Assembly (NCBI GenBank): GCA_028696165.1 | Contig: JAQVHQ010000010.1 | Span: 18,852-82,851, forward strand | Length of the DNA stretch: 64,000 nucleotides | Source of the DNA: Lachnospiraceae bacterium | Lineage (GTDB): Bacteria; Bacillota; Clostridia; Lachnospirales; Lachnospiraceae | Direction of reading: 5' to 3' | Shown: positions 1 to 9,000 of the stretch, in pieces | Numbering within the stretch: the stretch's first letter is position 1 | Layout: each line of letters starts with the position of its first letter | The notes under the pieces: generated by a model | Database searches by the model: none | Seen by the model: only the letters and a program-made list of their open reading frames with translations | What the model was told of the DNA's origin: nothing | Translations under genes and position numbers: made by a program

Positions 1-165
1 ACCCTCTGCATCCTCCACTTTCACAATACATTTATTACACTTTCCACGTCCTCCGCAGGGTGCATCTAGTGGAATTTCCAGCATTTGAGCCGCCTGCATG
101 ATAGTTGTGTCCTCCGATACTTCACAGGACTTTTGTTCTTTCGGAAATTGAATCTGATAATTCAT
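1..165 (-). CDS. Partial 2Fe-2S ferredoxin-domain protein (corrinoid-activator / RACo-like N-terminus)
   Basis: Only the first 55 codons are inside the window; the gene runs off the left edge. I read it from an ATG at 165 preceded by a strong AGGAGG site. The visible protein begins MNYQIQFPKEQKSCEVSED and holds a plant-type 2Fe-2S loop with the spacing DAPCGGRGKCNKCIV. Known family pattern: this loop near the N-terminus is typical of ASKHA-domain reductive activators of corrinoid proteins (RACo, DUF4445), common in acetogens. The ATPase part is not visible, so another 2Fe-2S protein is possible. Confidence 0.7.
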   Translation of the reverse strand, partial: MNYQIQFPKEQKSCEVSEDTTIMQAAQMLEIPLDAPCGGRGKCNKCIVKVEDAEG

Positions 166-236
166 TACGTATTTCCTCCTTAGTCTGATAATTTTACTTT
201 ATCACAAACCATGTAGGAATTCCACAGGAATTTAAT

Positions 237-264
237 TTTCTAATTCAATCAGACCAACTGTCAA
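237..264 (-). promoter_or_regulatory. Putative sigma-A promoter for the ferredoxin-domain gene
   Basis: On the minus strand a perfect TTGACA (259-264) is followed after 16 bp by TAGAAA (237-242). It lies about 70 bp upstream of the ATG at 165. The rest of the gap from 166 to 375 is AT-rich, with no gene seen. It includes a weak long-loop hairpin pairing about 279-289 with 352-362 that may end the yfcE transcript. Confidence 0.45.
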
Positions 265-375
265 TACTAATTGGGTATAAAATAAGAATTCTTCATGTCC
301 ACTGTATAGGGTACATTATATAGGATACGACTCCATCAACAGTCTACATAGATTCTTATTTTTCCCGCAGAGTAT

Positions 376-822
376 TTATTTATGAATTTTTCTAATACTG
401 AACTTCTCCCCATCCACGTCCATCAGCAACATAGAGGCCGATTCTCCTCTGTTTCCTCCTGCGCTGCCTGGATTGAGATAATAAATCCCTCTATATTGAT
501 AATTCGCATAAGTATGAGTATGTCCATATATTATGATGTCTGTATCTTCTATACGCACTGGCAAGTGAGCTAAGTTGTGTATCAATAAGAAGCGGAGATT
601 GTTTATGTGAAAAGTAAGCATTTCCGGAAGATATGCAGCCCATTTTCCGTGATCGCAGTTTCCGCGAATCATGTATAAATGGTCTTTCCATTGTTTTAAC
701 TTCTCATAACATTTTTCTGTCCCAATATCTCCGGCATGAATAATATAGTCACATTGATTTAATGCCTGTTCAAATTCCGGATATAGGGTGCCATGGGTAT
801 CTGATAAAATTCCAATCTTCAT
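376..822 (-). CDS. YfcE/MJ0936-type metallophosphoesterase
   Basis: Small calcineurin-like phosphodiesterase of about 148 residues, the usual length for the YfcE/MJ0936 family. Metal-binding motifs are visible in order: SDTHG near the N-terminus, HAGDIG, RGNCD, then GHTHTY and NPGSAG near the C-terminus. The family hydrolyses phosphodiester bonds using two metal ions, but the physiological substrate is often unknown. I chose the ATG at 822 (MKIGILSDTHG) over one seven codons upstream. The motif then begins right at the N-terminus as in homologues, and an AGGTG lies upstream. It follows glk on the same strand, but a terminator-like hairpin separates them. Confidence 0.85.
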   Translation of the reverse strand: MKIGILSDTHGTLYPEFEQALNQCDYIIHAGDIGTEKCYEKLKQWKDHLYMIRGNCDHGKWAAYLPEMLTFHINNLRFLLIHNLAHLPVRIEDTDIIIYGHTHTYANYQYRGIYYLNPGSAGGNRGESASMLLMDVDGEKFSIRKIHK

Positions 823-860
823 TCTTGTCTTCACCTCATACATTTATTCGTATTTTCCAT

Positions 861-896
861 TCAAATACGCCTTGGCGTACTTGCTGCGAGCCGCTC
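861..896. repeat. Short GC-rich dyad repeat, copy A
   Basis: A stretch of about 36 bp containing the perfect dyad TACGCC-TT-GGCGTA followed by CTTGCTGCGAGCCGCTC. It resembles positions 4895-4930 just after ftsH at about 28 of 36 positions. It lies in the gap upstream of yfcE. The function is unknown. Confidence 0.35.
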
Positions 897-940
897 TGCA
901 ATCCGCCGCGGTTTCTTTTAAGATAAAATATATCGACTTG

Positions 941-990
941 CAGAAAGAAAGGATATCTACAGGCGCTAAACACACTGCAGATATCCTTCT
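941..990 (-). terminator. Putative intrinsic terminator after glk
   Basis: AAGGATATCT (949-958) pairs perfectly with AGATATCCTT (979-988), and a further CAG/CTG pairs beyond one mismatch. Read on the minus strand, the stem is followed by a T-rich TTTCTTTC tract. It lies about 50 bp past the glk stop, so it probably ends the hprK-glk transcript. Confidence 0.55.
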
Positions 991-1040
991 ATCATGCTAT
1001 AAATATATCTCAGTTATAAATATATTTTTATATTTTCCTA

Positions 1041-1979
1041 TCAGTCCAGTACTAATCTGGCAGCACCATAGATACCGGCATCATTACCAAGCTGTGCAAG
1101 CACTATTGGTGTATCTTTACATGCCTGGAATGCATGTTTTTGGTAATGTTTTTTGACCACATCGATAAGCGGCTGTCCTGCTCTGGATACGCCACCACCA
1201 ATTACAATGATGTCTGGGTCTGTAACACAGGTAAAACAAGCCAGTGCAGTTCCAAGGAACTCGCCAAAACGCTCTACGATTCTGGCGGCCATATCATCGC
1301 CGGCTTTGTATGCATCAAACACTGATTTTGCTGATAAGTACTGCGGATTTAATTTCGTCTTTTCTTCAGGGCATTTTGCCATCTCAGCTTTCGCCAGACG
1401 TACAATACCGGTAGCAGATGCAACCTGCTCTAAGCATCCGACATTTCCACAGTTACAGCTCTCTGTCTCATCTGGATTTACCGGGGCATGGCCAATCTCT
1501 CCGCCAGCTCCATGAGTTCCAGCAACAATCTTGCCTTTCATGATGATTCCACCGCCAACGCCAGTTCCCAAAGTCACCATAATCAGATCATCATAGCCTT
1601 CGCCGCCGCCTTTCCACATCTCGCCTAAAGCCGCTACGTTCGCATCATTTCCTGCCATTGTATTAATTCCGGTCAGCTCCCAGAATTCTTTTTTCAGTTC
1701 TTTTCTTCCCCAGTGAAGATTTACCGCAACAGGAACTACCCCATGCTCGTCTACCGGTCCCGGAACGCCAAGTCCGATTCCTACGATTTCTTCTTTCTTC
1801 AATGATTTTTCTTCCATCTTTGCCAGAATGCTCTCTGCCACGTCTGGTAGAATATGGGAACCATTATCTGATGTATTGGTCTTTACCTCCCATTTATCCA
1901 GAAGTCTTCCATCAATTTGGAACAATCCACATTTAACTGTAGTTCCTCCCACATCAACTCCAAAACAGTAATTTTCCAT
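1041..1979 (-). CDS. glk: ROK-family glucokinase
   Basis: 312 residues, the normal size for a bacterial ROK glucokinase that phosphorylates glucose with ATP. Visible motifs: the phosphate-binding DVGGTTVK at residues 9-16, GNDANVAALGE at 110-120 with the likely catalytic Asp112, GTGVGGG at 138-144, and the ROK zinc site CNCGNVGCLE at 175-184 after GEIGHAP. The start is one base after the hprK stop, so the two are cotranscribed. That links sugar phosphorylation to the HPr kinase of carbon catabolite control. ROK members can also act on N-acetylated sugars or as repressors. There is no DNA-binding domain here, so it is an enzyme. Confidence 0.92.
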   Translation of the reverse strand: MENYCFGVDVGGTTVKCGLFQIDGRLLDKWEVKTNTSDNGSHILPDVAESILAKMEEKSLKKEEIVGIGLGVPGPVDEHGVVPVAVNLHWGRKELKKEFWELTGINTMAGNDANVAALGEMWKGGGEGYDDLIMVTLGTGVGGGIIMKGKIVAGTHGAGGEIGHAPVNPDETESCNCGNVGCLEQVASATGIVRLAKAEMAKCPEEKTKLNPQYLSAKSVFDAYKAGDDMAARIVERFGEFLGTALACFTCVTDPDIIVIGGGVSRAGQPLIDVVKKHYQKHAFQACKDTPIVLAQLGNDAGIYGAARLVLD

Positions 1980-1980
1980 C

Positions 1981-2928
1981 TTAGTCTTCCTCTCTTTTCT
2001 TATTCAGATTTGCCTGTACACGATTATATAATTCCTGAGCGGCATTATATCCCATCTTCTTCTGTCTGTGGTTAACTGCTGCAGATTCAACAATTACAGC
2101 CAGATTACGTCCCGGACGGATTGGAAGTGAATGACATACTACTTTATTTCCCAAAAATTCTGTGTATTCTTCCTGCAGGCCCAGACGGTCATATTCCTTT
2201 TCTCTGTCCCACTCTTCTAGCTTAATAACCAGGTCTATCTGCTGGGTATCTTTTACGTGCTCTACACCGAACAGAGTTTTGACATCAATAATTCCGATAC
2301 CGCGAAGTTCAATAAAATGACGGGTAATATCAGGTGCTGAACCAACTAAGGTTACATCACTGACTCTTCGAATCTCTACTACATCATCACTTACCAGACG
2401 ATGACCACGCTTGATCAATTCCAGCGCAGCCTCACTCTTACCGATTCCACTCTCTCCCATAATCAGGACACCTTCACCATATACATCCACTAATACACCA
2501 TGAATAGAGATACAAGGTGCCAGCTGAACATTCAGCCAACGGATAATCTCTGCCATAAAGTTAGATGTTGTATCTTTTACCGAAAAAGCAGGCACTCCAT
2601 ACTGTCTGTTGATTTCCAGCATATCTTCTTCTGGAATCATCTCTGTTGTAAATATTACACATGGAATCTTTCCTGATACCAGGCGGGTATAGGCCTTTAC
2701 ACGAGCCTCTCTTTCCATCTGCTGTAGATATGTAAACTCTACATATCCGATAATCTGCACACGTGCTGCTGCAAAATGATCCAGATATCCTGCCAGCTGC
2801 AATGCCGGACGGTTAATATCCGGTACGGTAACTTCGATCTTGCTCATATCGATATCCGGTGTCAGATTCGTGAGGTTTAATTCTTCTTCAATCTTTGATA
2901 GCTTTACTGATCTTCCTAATGCGTTCAT
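1981..2928 (-). CDS. hprK: HPr kinase/phosphorylase
   Basis: 315 residues, full length for HprK, which phosphorylates and dephosphorylates Ser46 of the phosphocarrier HPr and so controls catabolite repression through CcpA. Seen: an N-terminal DRTGG-like half, the catalytic-region histidine in SIHGVLVD (His143), Walker A GESGIGKS at 158-165, and the family signature with ELRGIGIIDVKTLFG at about 207-221. An AGAGGCGAG site precedes the ATG. It lies between uvrC (102 bp upstream) and glk (1 bp downstream). A ROK glucokinase follows it directly. Confidence 0.95.
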   Translation of the reverse strand: MNALGRSVKLSKIEEELNLTNLTPDIDMSKIEVTVPDINRPALQLAGYLDHFAAARVQIIGYVEFTYLQQMEREARVKAYTRLVSGKIPCVIFTTEMIPEEDMLEINRQYGVPAFSVKDTTSNFMAEIIRWLNVQLAPCISIHGVLVDVYGEGVLIMGESGIGKSEAALELIKRGHRLVSDDVVEIRRVSDVTLVGSAPDITRHFIELRGIGIIDVKTLFGVEHVKDTQQIDLVIKLEEWDREKEYDRLGLQEEYTEFLGNKVVCHSLPIRPGRNLAVIVESAAVNHRQKKMGYNAAQELYNRVQANLNKKREED

Positions 2929-3030
2929 ACCACTCGCCTCTTACTTTCCCATATTCTATAAAATCCAAGTGTCCTTCTTTGAAATTCACTTGATGCACTT
3001 CTTTTAGTATATCATATCTGCACTTTTCCT

Positions 3031-4869
3031 TCAACGAAGTTTATCCGGTTCATGAAAAAATTCATATACCTGCCGGGCACTTTTTTCATTCATGGTCGGC
3101 AGCTTTGCAAGTTCCTCTTCTGATGCATTCTTAATCTCTTCTATGGTCTGGAAACTCTTCATCAAATCTTTCCTTCTGGTCGGTCCAATTCCCGGTATAT
3201 CATCCAGAATCGAGTGAATCTGATTCTTGCCGCGAAGAAGTCTGTGATACTCAATCGCAAACCTGTGAGCCTCATCCTGGATGCGGGTAATTAACTGGAA
3301 TCCCTCACTTCCCTTATCAATAGGGATCTCTATATTATTAAAATACAAGCCTCTCGTACGATGGTTATCGTCCTTTACCATACCACATACTGGAATATCC
3401 AATTTCAAATTTTCTAATACTTTCAGAGCAATATTCACCTGGCCTCGTCCACCATCCATCATGATAAGATCCGGCAGACGGTCAAAACCGGCAGACTTTT
3501 CTTTGCCTCGCAAAAATCTCCTGGTTAATACTTCTTCCATGCTGGCGTAGTCATTGGGACCCTGAACGGATTTGATTTTAAATTTACGATAATCACTTCT
3601 TTTCGGTTTTCCCTTTTCATAGACTATCATGGAACCTACAGACTCAAATCCACTGATATTAGATATATCATATGCTTCCACTCTGCTTACATCCGGCAGT
3701 TCGAGCCAGTCACCAATCTGCTTCATGGCACCTATGGTTCTGCCTTCCTCACGCTTAATCTTTTCTCTATCCTGATTTAACACCAGGCGGGCATTGCGAT
3801 AGGCTAACTCAACCAGTTTTTCTTTGGTTCCCTTCTTAGGAGTTTTTACATAAACTCTCTGTCCACGCTTTTTAGTCAGCCACTCTTCAATGATCTGGGC
3901 ATCCTCTATTTCTTCCTGAATCAGCAGCTCCTTGGGAATAAATGGTGTTCCTGCATAAAACTGTTTTAGGAAACTGGATAATACCGTGCTCCGGTCATCT
4001 CCCTGACCGATTTTCACATAAAAATGGTCTCTTCCGATAAGCTTACCTTCGCGGACAAAAAACACCTGGACAATACCATCCTCCCGGTCCATAGCCAGCG
4101 CGACGATATCTTTGTCTTCCCCGTCACTTCCGGTGATTTTCTGTCTCTCGCCAATCTGCTTGACACTCTGTATCAAGTCCCGGTAACCAGCTGCATCTTC
4201 AAAGTTCATCTCCTCCGAAGCCTGGTACATCTTCTGTTCTAAATCAAACAGTACATTCTTGTAGTTACCATTTAAGAACTGCACTGCACCATCGATATTT
4301 TTCTTGTATTCTTCTTTCGATATATACCCCTGACAGGGAGCCTGACACTGCTTAATATGATAATACAGACATGGACGGTCTTTGCCCTCCTCTGCCGGCA
4401 GTTTACGGTTGCAGGTTCTTACATGATATAATTTTCTAATTAATTCTATGGAATCTTTTACAGCTCCTGCGCTGGTATACGGTCCATAGTATTTTGCCTG
4501 ATCTTTTCTCATCCTTCTAGCAAAAAGTACCCTTGGATATTCTTCTCCAAGGGTAACTTTAATGAACGGATAACTTTTATCGTCCTTTAACATGGTATTG
4601 TACTTTGGACGATGTTCTTTGATCAGATTGCACTCTAATACTAATGCCTCCAGCTCCGAGTCTGTGATAATATACTCAAAACGGGCTATCTGCGTCACCA
4701 TCTGTTCAATCTTCGGTCCCTTATTACGGCTGTGCTGAAAATATTGTCTTACCCTGTTCTTTAAGACTCTTGCCTTACCCACATAGATAATCGTATCTTT
4801 CGCATCATGCATAATATAGACGCCTGGTTTCGCAGGAAGCTTTTTTAATTCTTCCTCAATCTGAAACAT
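3031..4869 (-). CDS. uvrC: UvrABC excinuclease subunit C
   Basis: 612 residues, normal UvrC length. UvrC makes both incisions around a bulky DNA lesion after UvrAB recognition. Domains in order: GIY-YIG nuclease at about 12-95 ([19 protein letters not shown]), a cysteine cluster around 148-179 (CNRK...[13 protein letters not shown]), UVR motif near 200-235, RNase-H-like endonuclease core ([20 protein letters not shown]), and a C-terminal helix-hairpin-helix ([17 protein letters not shown]). The start is preceded by GAGGA. It follows ftsH after 69 bp and precedes hprK on the same strand. Confidence 0.96.
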   Translation of the reverse strand: MFQIEEELKKLPAKPGVYIMHDAKDTIIYVGKARVLKNRVRQYFQHSRNKGPKIEQMVTQIARFEYIITDSELEALVLECNLIKEHRPKYNTMLKDDKSYPFIKVTLGEEYPRVLFARRMRKDQAKYYGPYTSAGAVKDSIELIRKLYHVRTCNRKLPAEEGKDRPCLYYHIKQCQAPCQGYISKEEYKKNIDGAVQFLNGNYKNVLFDLEQKMYQASEEMNFEDAAGYRDLIQSVKQIGERQKITGSDGEDKDIVALAMDREDGIVQVFFVREGKLIGRDHFYVKIGQGDDRSTVLSSFLKQFYAGTPFIPKELLIQEEIEDAQIIEEWLTKKRGQRVYVKTPKKGTKEKLVELAYRNARLVLNQDREKIKREEGRTIGAMKQIGDWLELPDVSRVEAYDISNISGFESVGSMIVYEKGKPKRSDYRKFKIKSVQGPNDYASMEEVLTRRFLRGKEKSAGFDRLPDLIMMDGGRGQVNIALKVLENLKLDIPVCGMVKDDNHRTRGLYFNNIEIPIDKGSEGFQLITRIQDEAHRFAIEYHRLLRGKNQIHSILDDIPGIGPTRRKDLMKSFQTIEEIKNASEEELAKLPTMNEKSARQVYEFFHEPDKLR

Positions 4870-4894
4870 AGTTTTATTCCTCTATATTTATTTT

Positions 4895-4930
4895 TTAAGT
4901 ACACCCTGGCATACTTGCTGCAAACGGCTC
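4895..4930. repeat. Short GC-rich dyad repeat, copy B
   Basis: Related to the element at 861-896. It has the imperfect dyad GTACACCCTGGCATAC followed by TTGCTGCAAACGGCTC. It sits in the 69-bp gap between the ftsH stop and uvrC. It could be a small dispersed repeat or a weak transcription-processing site. Nothing more can be said from two copies. Confidence 0.35.
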
Positions 4931-4938
4931 ATCTGATA

Positions 4939-7122
4939 TTACATCTGATCCATATGCTGAGAACTCTGCTGTTCTTCTACAGACGGTTTCTTTGGTTCCT
5001 GTATCTCAGGCTGTTGTTCCTGTGGTACAGATATCTGCTGTTCCTGCTCAATAGTCGTCTGTGGCTGAATCTCTGGTTTTAATCTCTGTTCTGCCGGAGT
5101 CTCCGGATTTACTTCGGACTGCGCCGGAGCTTCTACCTTTACTTCGGGCTGCACCGGAGCTTCTATTTTTACTTCAGGCTGCAATGGTTTGTCCAGATTT
5201 TCAGAAGGCTTTGCTGTGATGTTGTCCTCAATTTTCTGCTTCTCATCCTCCGGTTCCGGAATCCCCTTTACCTGGCGGTAAATCTTCATAAATTCCTTAC
5301 CGGTGATTGTCTCTTTCTGAATCAGGAAGTCTGCAATCTTATCCATAGCTTCTCTGTTGTCACTGAGAAGTCTCTTTGCTTCTTCATAAGATTTTCTTAA
5401 CAGTTCCATAACCTCATGGTCTATCTCTGTTGCAGTAGCATCTCCACAGTTAAGTACTGCTCTTCCATCTAAGTACTGATTCTGCTGGCTTGCCAGTCCC
5501 ATCAGACCGAAGCGTTCTGACATACCATATTGAGTAATCATAGCTCTCGCTATAGAAGTTGCTCTCTCAATATCATTGGATGCGCCTGTAGTTACTGTAT
5601 CGAAGACTATCTCCTCAGCTGCACGTCCGCCTAAAAGACCGACTAACATAGCTTCCAATTCTTTCTTGCTGTTTAAGTACTTCTCTTCTTCCGGAACCTG
5701 CATGACATATCCTAACGCTCCCATAGTACGAGGTACGATAGTAATCTTCTGCACTGGTTCTGCGTCCTTTTGCAGTGCGCTTAAGAGGGCATGTCCTACT
5801 TCATGATAAGAGACTATCTTTCTCTCTTCCTGACTTAAGACACGGTCTTTCTTCTCTTTACCAACTAATACAACTTCTACTGCTTCCTGCAAATCAGCCT
5901 GGGCTACTGCCATACGTCCATGTTTGACTGCAAGAATCGCTGCCTCATTAATCATGTTCGCCAAATCAGAACCTACCGCACCGGAAGTTGATAATGCAAT
6001 AGCTTCCAAGTCAACCGTTTCATCTAAATTTACATCTTTCGCATGGACTTTTAAAATATTGATACGGCCTTTTAAGTCTGGTCTGTCAACAATTACCCGT
6101 CGGTCAAAACGTCCTGGTCTTAACAATGCCGGATCTAATACTTCCGGTCTGTTTGTGGCAGCCAGAATCAAAAGTCCCTTGGAGGTATCAAATCCATCCA
6201 TCTCAGCTAATAACTGATTTAATGTCTGCTCACGCTCATCATTACCGCCGCCATACTTGCCGCTGTCACGGCTTTTACCAATTGCATCAATCTCATCGAT
6301 GAAGATGATGCATGGTGCATTCTTCTTTGCTTCCTCGAACAAATCTCTGACACGGGAAGCACCTACACCAACGAACATTTCCACAAAGTCAGAACCTGAC
6401 AGAGAGAAAAATGGCACATGTGCCTCTCCTGCAACTGCCTTGGCAAGCAGTGTCTTACCTGTTCCAGGAGGGCCTACTAAAAGAGCTCCTTTAGGTAATT
6501 TAGCTCCGATTTTTGTATATTTCCCCGGGTTGTGAAGAAAATCCACACACTCCTGAAGTGATTCTTTCGCTTCATCCTCACCAGCAACATCCTGGAAAGT
6601 GATACCGGTTTCTTTCTGTACATAAGCTTTTGCCTTACTCTTGCCTACACCACCCATCATGCCGCCACCTTTATTCATACGCTTCATGATGAAATTCATA
6701 CCGATTATCAGTATTACAAACGGAATTAAAAAGCTTAAAATCGTGGACAGGAACGTAGCCGTCATATCCGGTGGTTCTTTGCTGAACTTGATTCCTGTTC
6801 CTTCTAATCTCTTAGTTAAAGCAGTTTCATCCTCAGCCATAGTCGTGTAATAGGTCTGTTCCACATACTTGTTAGTCTGTTTCTTCGGAGTAATAGTTAA
6901 TTCTCCGTCTTTCATGGTTACACTTTCTATCTCTTCATGCTCCACCATGGTGATGAACTCATCGTAAGTAACCTCACTGGAAGTGGTTCGATTCATCAAA
7001 TTGCTGAAAAAGCTCATGCATAATAAGCTGACCAGCAGACAAACCAGGAACACCAGCAATGACTGACGATTCTTCGGTCCATTGTCCTGTGGTTTTTTGT
7101 TGTTATTTTGATTTTGGTCCAT
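4939..7122 (-). CDS. ftsH: ATP-dependent zinc metalloprotease FtsH
   Basis: 727 residues. Membrane-bound AAA+ protease that degrades misfolded membrane proteins and short-lived regulators. Seen: N-terminal membrane segment at 21-40, extracytoplasmic domain, second membrane segment at about 122-145, Walker A GPPGTGKT at 217-224, Walker [10 protein letters not shown] near 272-280, and the zinc motif HEVGH at 440-444. From about residue 635 the protein carries an extra 90-residue Pro/Glu/Gln-rich tail with imperfect QPEVKxEAP repeats, longer than in most FtsH proteins. A strong AAGGAGG site precedes the ATG. It is divergent from the DUF1846 gene. Confidence 0.95.
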   Translation of the reverse strand: MDQNQNNNKKPQDNGPKNRQSLLVFLVCLLVSLLCMSFFSNLMNRTTSSEVTYDEFITMVEHEEIESVTMKDGELTITPKKQTNKYVEQTYYTTMAEDETALTKRLEGTGIKFSKEPPDMTATFLSTILSFLIPFVILIIGMNFIMKRMNKGGGMMGGVGKSKAKAYVQKETGITFQDVAGEDEAKESLQECVDFLHNPGKYTKIGAKLPKGALLVGPPGTGKTLLAKAVAGEAHVPFFSLSGSDFVEMFVGVGASRVRDLFEEAKKNAPCIIFIDEIDAIGKSRDSGKYGGGNDEREQTLNQLLAEMDGFDTSKGLLILAATNRPEVLDPALLRPGRFDRRVIVDRPDLKGRINILKVHAKDVNLDETVDLEAIALSTSGAVGSDLANMINEAAILAVKHGRMAVAQADLQEAVEVVLVGKEKKDRVLSQEERKIVSYHEVGHALLSALQKDAEPVQKITIVPRTMGALGYVMQVPEEEKYLNSKKELEAMLVGLLGGRAAEEIVFDTVTTGASNDIERATSIARAMITQYGMSERFGLMGLASQQNQYLDGRAVLNCGDATATEIDHEVMELLRKSYEEAKRLLSDNREAMDKIADFLIQKETITGKEFMKIYRQVKGIPEPEDEKQKIEDNITAKPSENLDKPLQPEVKIEAPVQPEVKVEAPAQSEVNPETPAEQRLKPEIQPQTTIEQEQQISVPQEQQPEIQEPKKPSVEEQQSSQHMDQM

Positions 7123-7292
7123 ATATGTCCTCCTTGCGTTATCTTCTATATTATAAAGATAGTTGATTCAGAAATCAACCAAAACAAACCGAAAAAAAGA
7201 ATACTTTTCTAAAACTTTTCTAAAATTCATATTTTTTATCAATAAGCATAGATTTTCCCCTGTTTTAGTGGCGTAATTCTATGGTTTTGTAG

Positions 7293-7298
7293 TATACT
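7293..7298 (+). promoter_or_regulatory. Putative -10 element for the DUF1846 gene
   Basis: TATACT lies 40 bp upstream of the ATG at 7338, in the divergent region between ftsH and this gene. No good -35 box is visible at the ideal spacing. The leader between it and the start contains AAGGACA-like units repeated three times in a row, ending next to the start codon, which may act as overlapping ribosome-binding sites. Confidence 0.35.
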
Positions 7299-7337
7299 AT
7301 GCCTAGAACAAAAGGACAAAGGACAAGGGACAAAGAT

Positions 7338-8816
7338 ATGAAAATAGGATTTGATAACGAGAAATATTTATCTATGCAGTCTGCACATATTGCAGAACGC
7401 ATCAACCAGTTTGACAACAAACTGTATCTGGAATTTGGCGGTAAATTATTTGATGATTATCACGCCTCCAGAGTACTTCCGGGCTTTGCACCGGACAGTA
7501 AGCTGCGCATGCTTATGCAGCTGGCCGACCAGGCAGAGATTGTAATCGTCATCAGTGCCAAGGACATTGAGAAAAATAAGGTACGCGGAGATTTAGGTAT
7601 CACCTATGATTCTGACGTACTGCGCCTGCGGGAAGTATTCCAGGAAAAGGGACTTTATGTTGGAAGCGTAGTCATCACTCAGTTCTCGGGGCAGAACAGT
7701 GCGACACTCTTTAAGAGCCGTCTGGAAAAACTGGGCGTAAAGGTTTATGTTCACTACAATATCGAGGGCTATCCAAGCAATCTGCAGTTAATCGTCAGCG
7801 ATGAAGGTTATGGACGCAATGATTATATTGAAACCACCAGGCCTTTAGTTGTCATCACAGCTCCGGGACCTGGAAGCGGTAAGATGGCAACCTGCCTGTC
7901 TCAGTTATATCATGAACATAAGCGTGGTGTACGCGCAGGATATGCCAAATTCGAGACATTTCCAATCTGGAATATTCCTCTGAAGCATCCGGTTAATTTA
8001 GCTTACGAGGCGGCTACCGCTGATTTAAATGATGTGAATATGATTGATCCTTTCCATCTGGAAGCATATGGTGAAACAACCGTCAACTATAACCGTGATG
8101 TAGAGATTTTTCCTGTATTAAACGCTATGTTTGAGCGCATCTGCGGAGAAAGTCCTTACAAATCACCTACTGATATGGGTGTAAATATGGCCGGTAACTG
8201 TATTATTGATGATTCCATCTGCCGTGAAGCTTCTAATCAGGAAATCATCCGCCGATATTACCAGGCTTTAGACGGGCTTCTTGATGGTACCCGCCTGGAA
8301 GAAGAAGCATATAAGATAGAACTTATCATGGAGCAGGCACACATTTCTCCAAAAAACCGCACCGTCATTGCTGCTGCCTTAGACACTGCTAAAGAGACCG
8401 GTTTCCCGGCTGCAGCACTGGAATTGGAAGATGGCCGTATGATTACCGGCAAGACTTCGGATCTCTTAGGTGCATCTGCTGCACTGCTGTTAAATGCATT
8501 AAAAGAACTTGGCGGTATTCCTCATGATGTACATGTCATCGCGCCTGAGGCAATCGAACCGATTCAGCGCCTAAAGACATCTTATCTTGGAAGCAGTAAT
8601 CCAAGACTCCACACGGACGAAGTACTGATTGCGCTGTCCATGAGTGCGGTATCTTCTAAAGAGGCACAGACAGCATTGGCTCAGCTTCCCAAATTAGCAC
8701 ATTGTCAGGCCCATGCATCAGTTATGCTCTCCCAGGTAGATTTACGGACATTTAAAAAATTATCTGTTCAGCTTACCTGTGAACCAGTATATGAAAATAA
8801 GCGAATTTTTAACTAG
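7338..8816 (+). CDS. DUF1846 family protein
   Basis: 492 residues, matching the usual length of the DUF1846 family (common in Firmicutes, function not established). I chose the start MKIGFDNEKYLSMQ because homologues begin this way and the upstream codons encode low-complexity residues. A P-loop-like segment APGPGSGKMATC is visible near residue 185-196, followed by a region rich in conserved polar residues (YAKFETFPIWNIPLKHPVNLAYEAATADL shows this, quoted only in parts: FETFPIWN, HPVNLAYEAATADL). Flanked by its own -10 and a strong terminator, it is probably monocistronic. Confidence 0.85.
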   Translation: MKIGFDNEKYLSMQSAHIAERINQFDNKLYLEFGGKLFDDYHASRVLPGFAPDSKLRMLMQLADQAEIVIVISAKDIEKNKVRGDLGITYDSDVLRLREVFQEKGLYVGSVVITQFSGQNSATLFKSRLEKLGVKVYVHYNIEGYPSNLQLIVSDEGYGRNDYIETTRPLVVITAPGPGSGKMATCLSQLYHEHKRGVRAGYAKFETFPIWNIPLKHPVNLAYEAATADLNDVNMIDPFHLEAYGETTVNYNRDVEIFPVLNAMFERICGESPYKSPTDMGVNMAGNCIIDDSICREASNQEIIRRYYQALDGLLDGTRLEEEAYKIELIMEQAHISPKNRTVIAAALDTAKETGFPAAALELEDGRMITGKTSDLLGASAALLLNALKELGGIPHDVHVIAPEAIEPIQRLKTSYLGSSNPRLHTDEVLIALSMSAVSSKEAQTALAQLPKLAHCQAHASVMLSQVDLRTFKKLSVQLTCEPVYENKRIFN

Positions 8817-8875
8817 ACATTTTCCTTATTTTATCTTATTCTATATAAGTAATTAATATTGTTGGAAACCAAGGA

Positions 8876-8938
8876 AGGTTTCGAAATAATCATGAAAATT
8901 ATTTCATGATTATTTTGAAATACCTCTTTGCTTTTTTA
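8876..8938 (+). terminator. Intrinsic terminator after the DUF1846 gene
   Basis: TTTCGAAATAATCATGAAA (8879-8897) pairs with TTTCATGATTATTTTGAAA (8902-8920) with a 4-nt loop and one mismatch. AGGT/ACCT extends the pairing outward. The stem is followed by a T-rich CTTTGCTTTTTT. It overlaps the -35 of the next promoter, so read-through into pyrG should be low. Confidence 0.7.
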
Positions 8939-8955
8939 TGAAAATAGTGTATAAT
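8928..8955 (+). promoter_or_regulatory. pyrG promoter
   Basis: TTGCTT (8928-8933), a 16-bp spacer and a perfect TATAAT (8950-8955) lie about 45 bp upstream of the pyrG ATG. The short leader does not show the GGGCTC start known from the Bacillus pyrG reiterative-transcription attenuator, and it has no terminator hairpin. That mode of CTP control is therefore not supported here. Confidence 0.65.
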
Positions 8956-9000
8956 AGATTCTTGTTTTTAAAATTCAAACACACAGGAGGAATGAAAGAA

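Noticed and set aside
8817..9000. CTP-sensing attenuator in the pyrG leader
   Set aside because: The hairpin at 8879-8920 lies upstream of the pyrG promoter and belongs to the preceding gene. The short leader has no terminator of its own.
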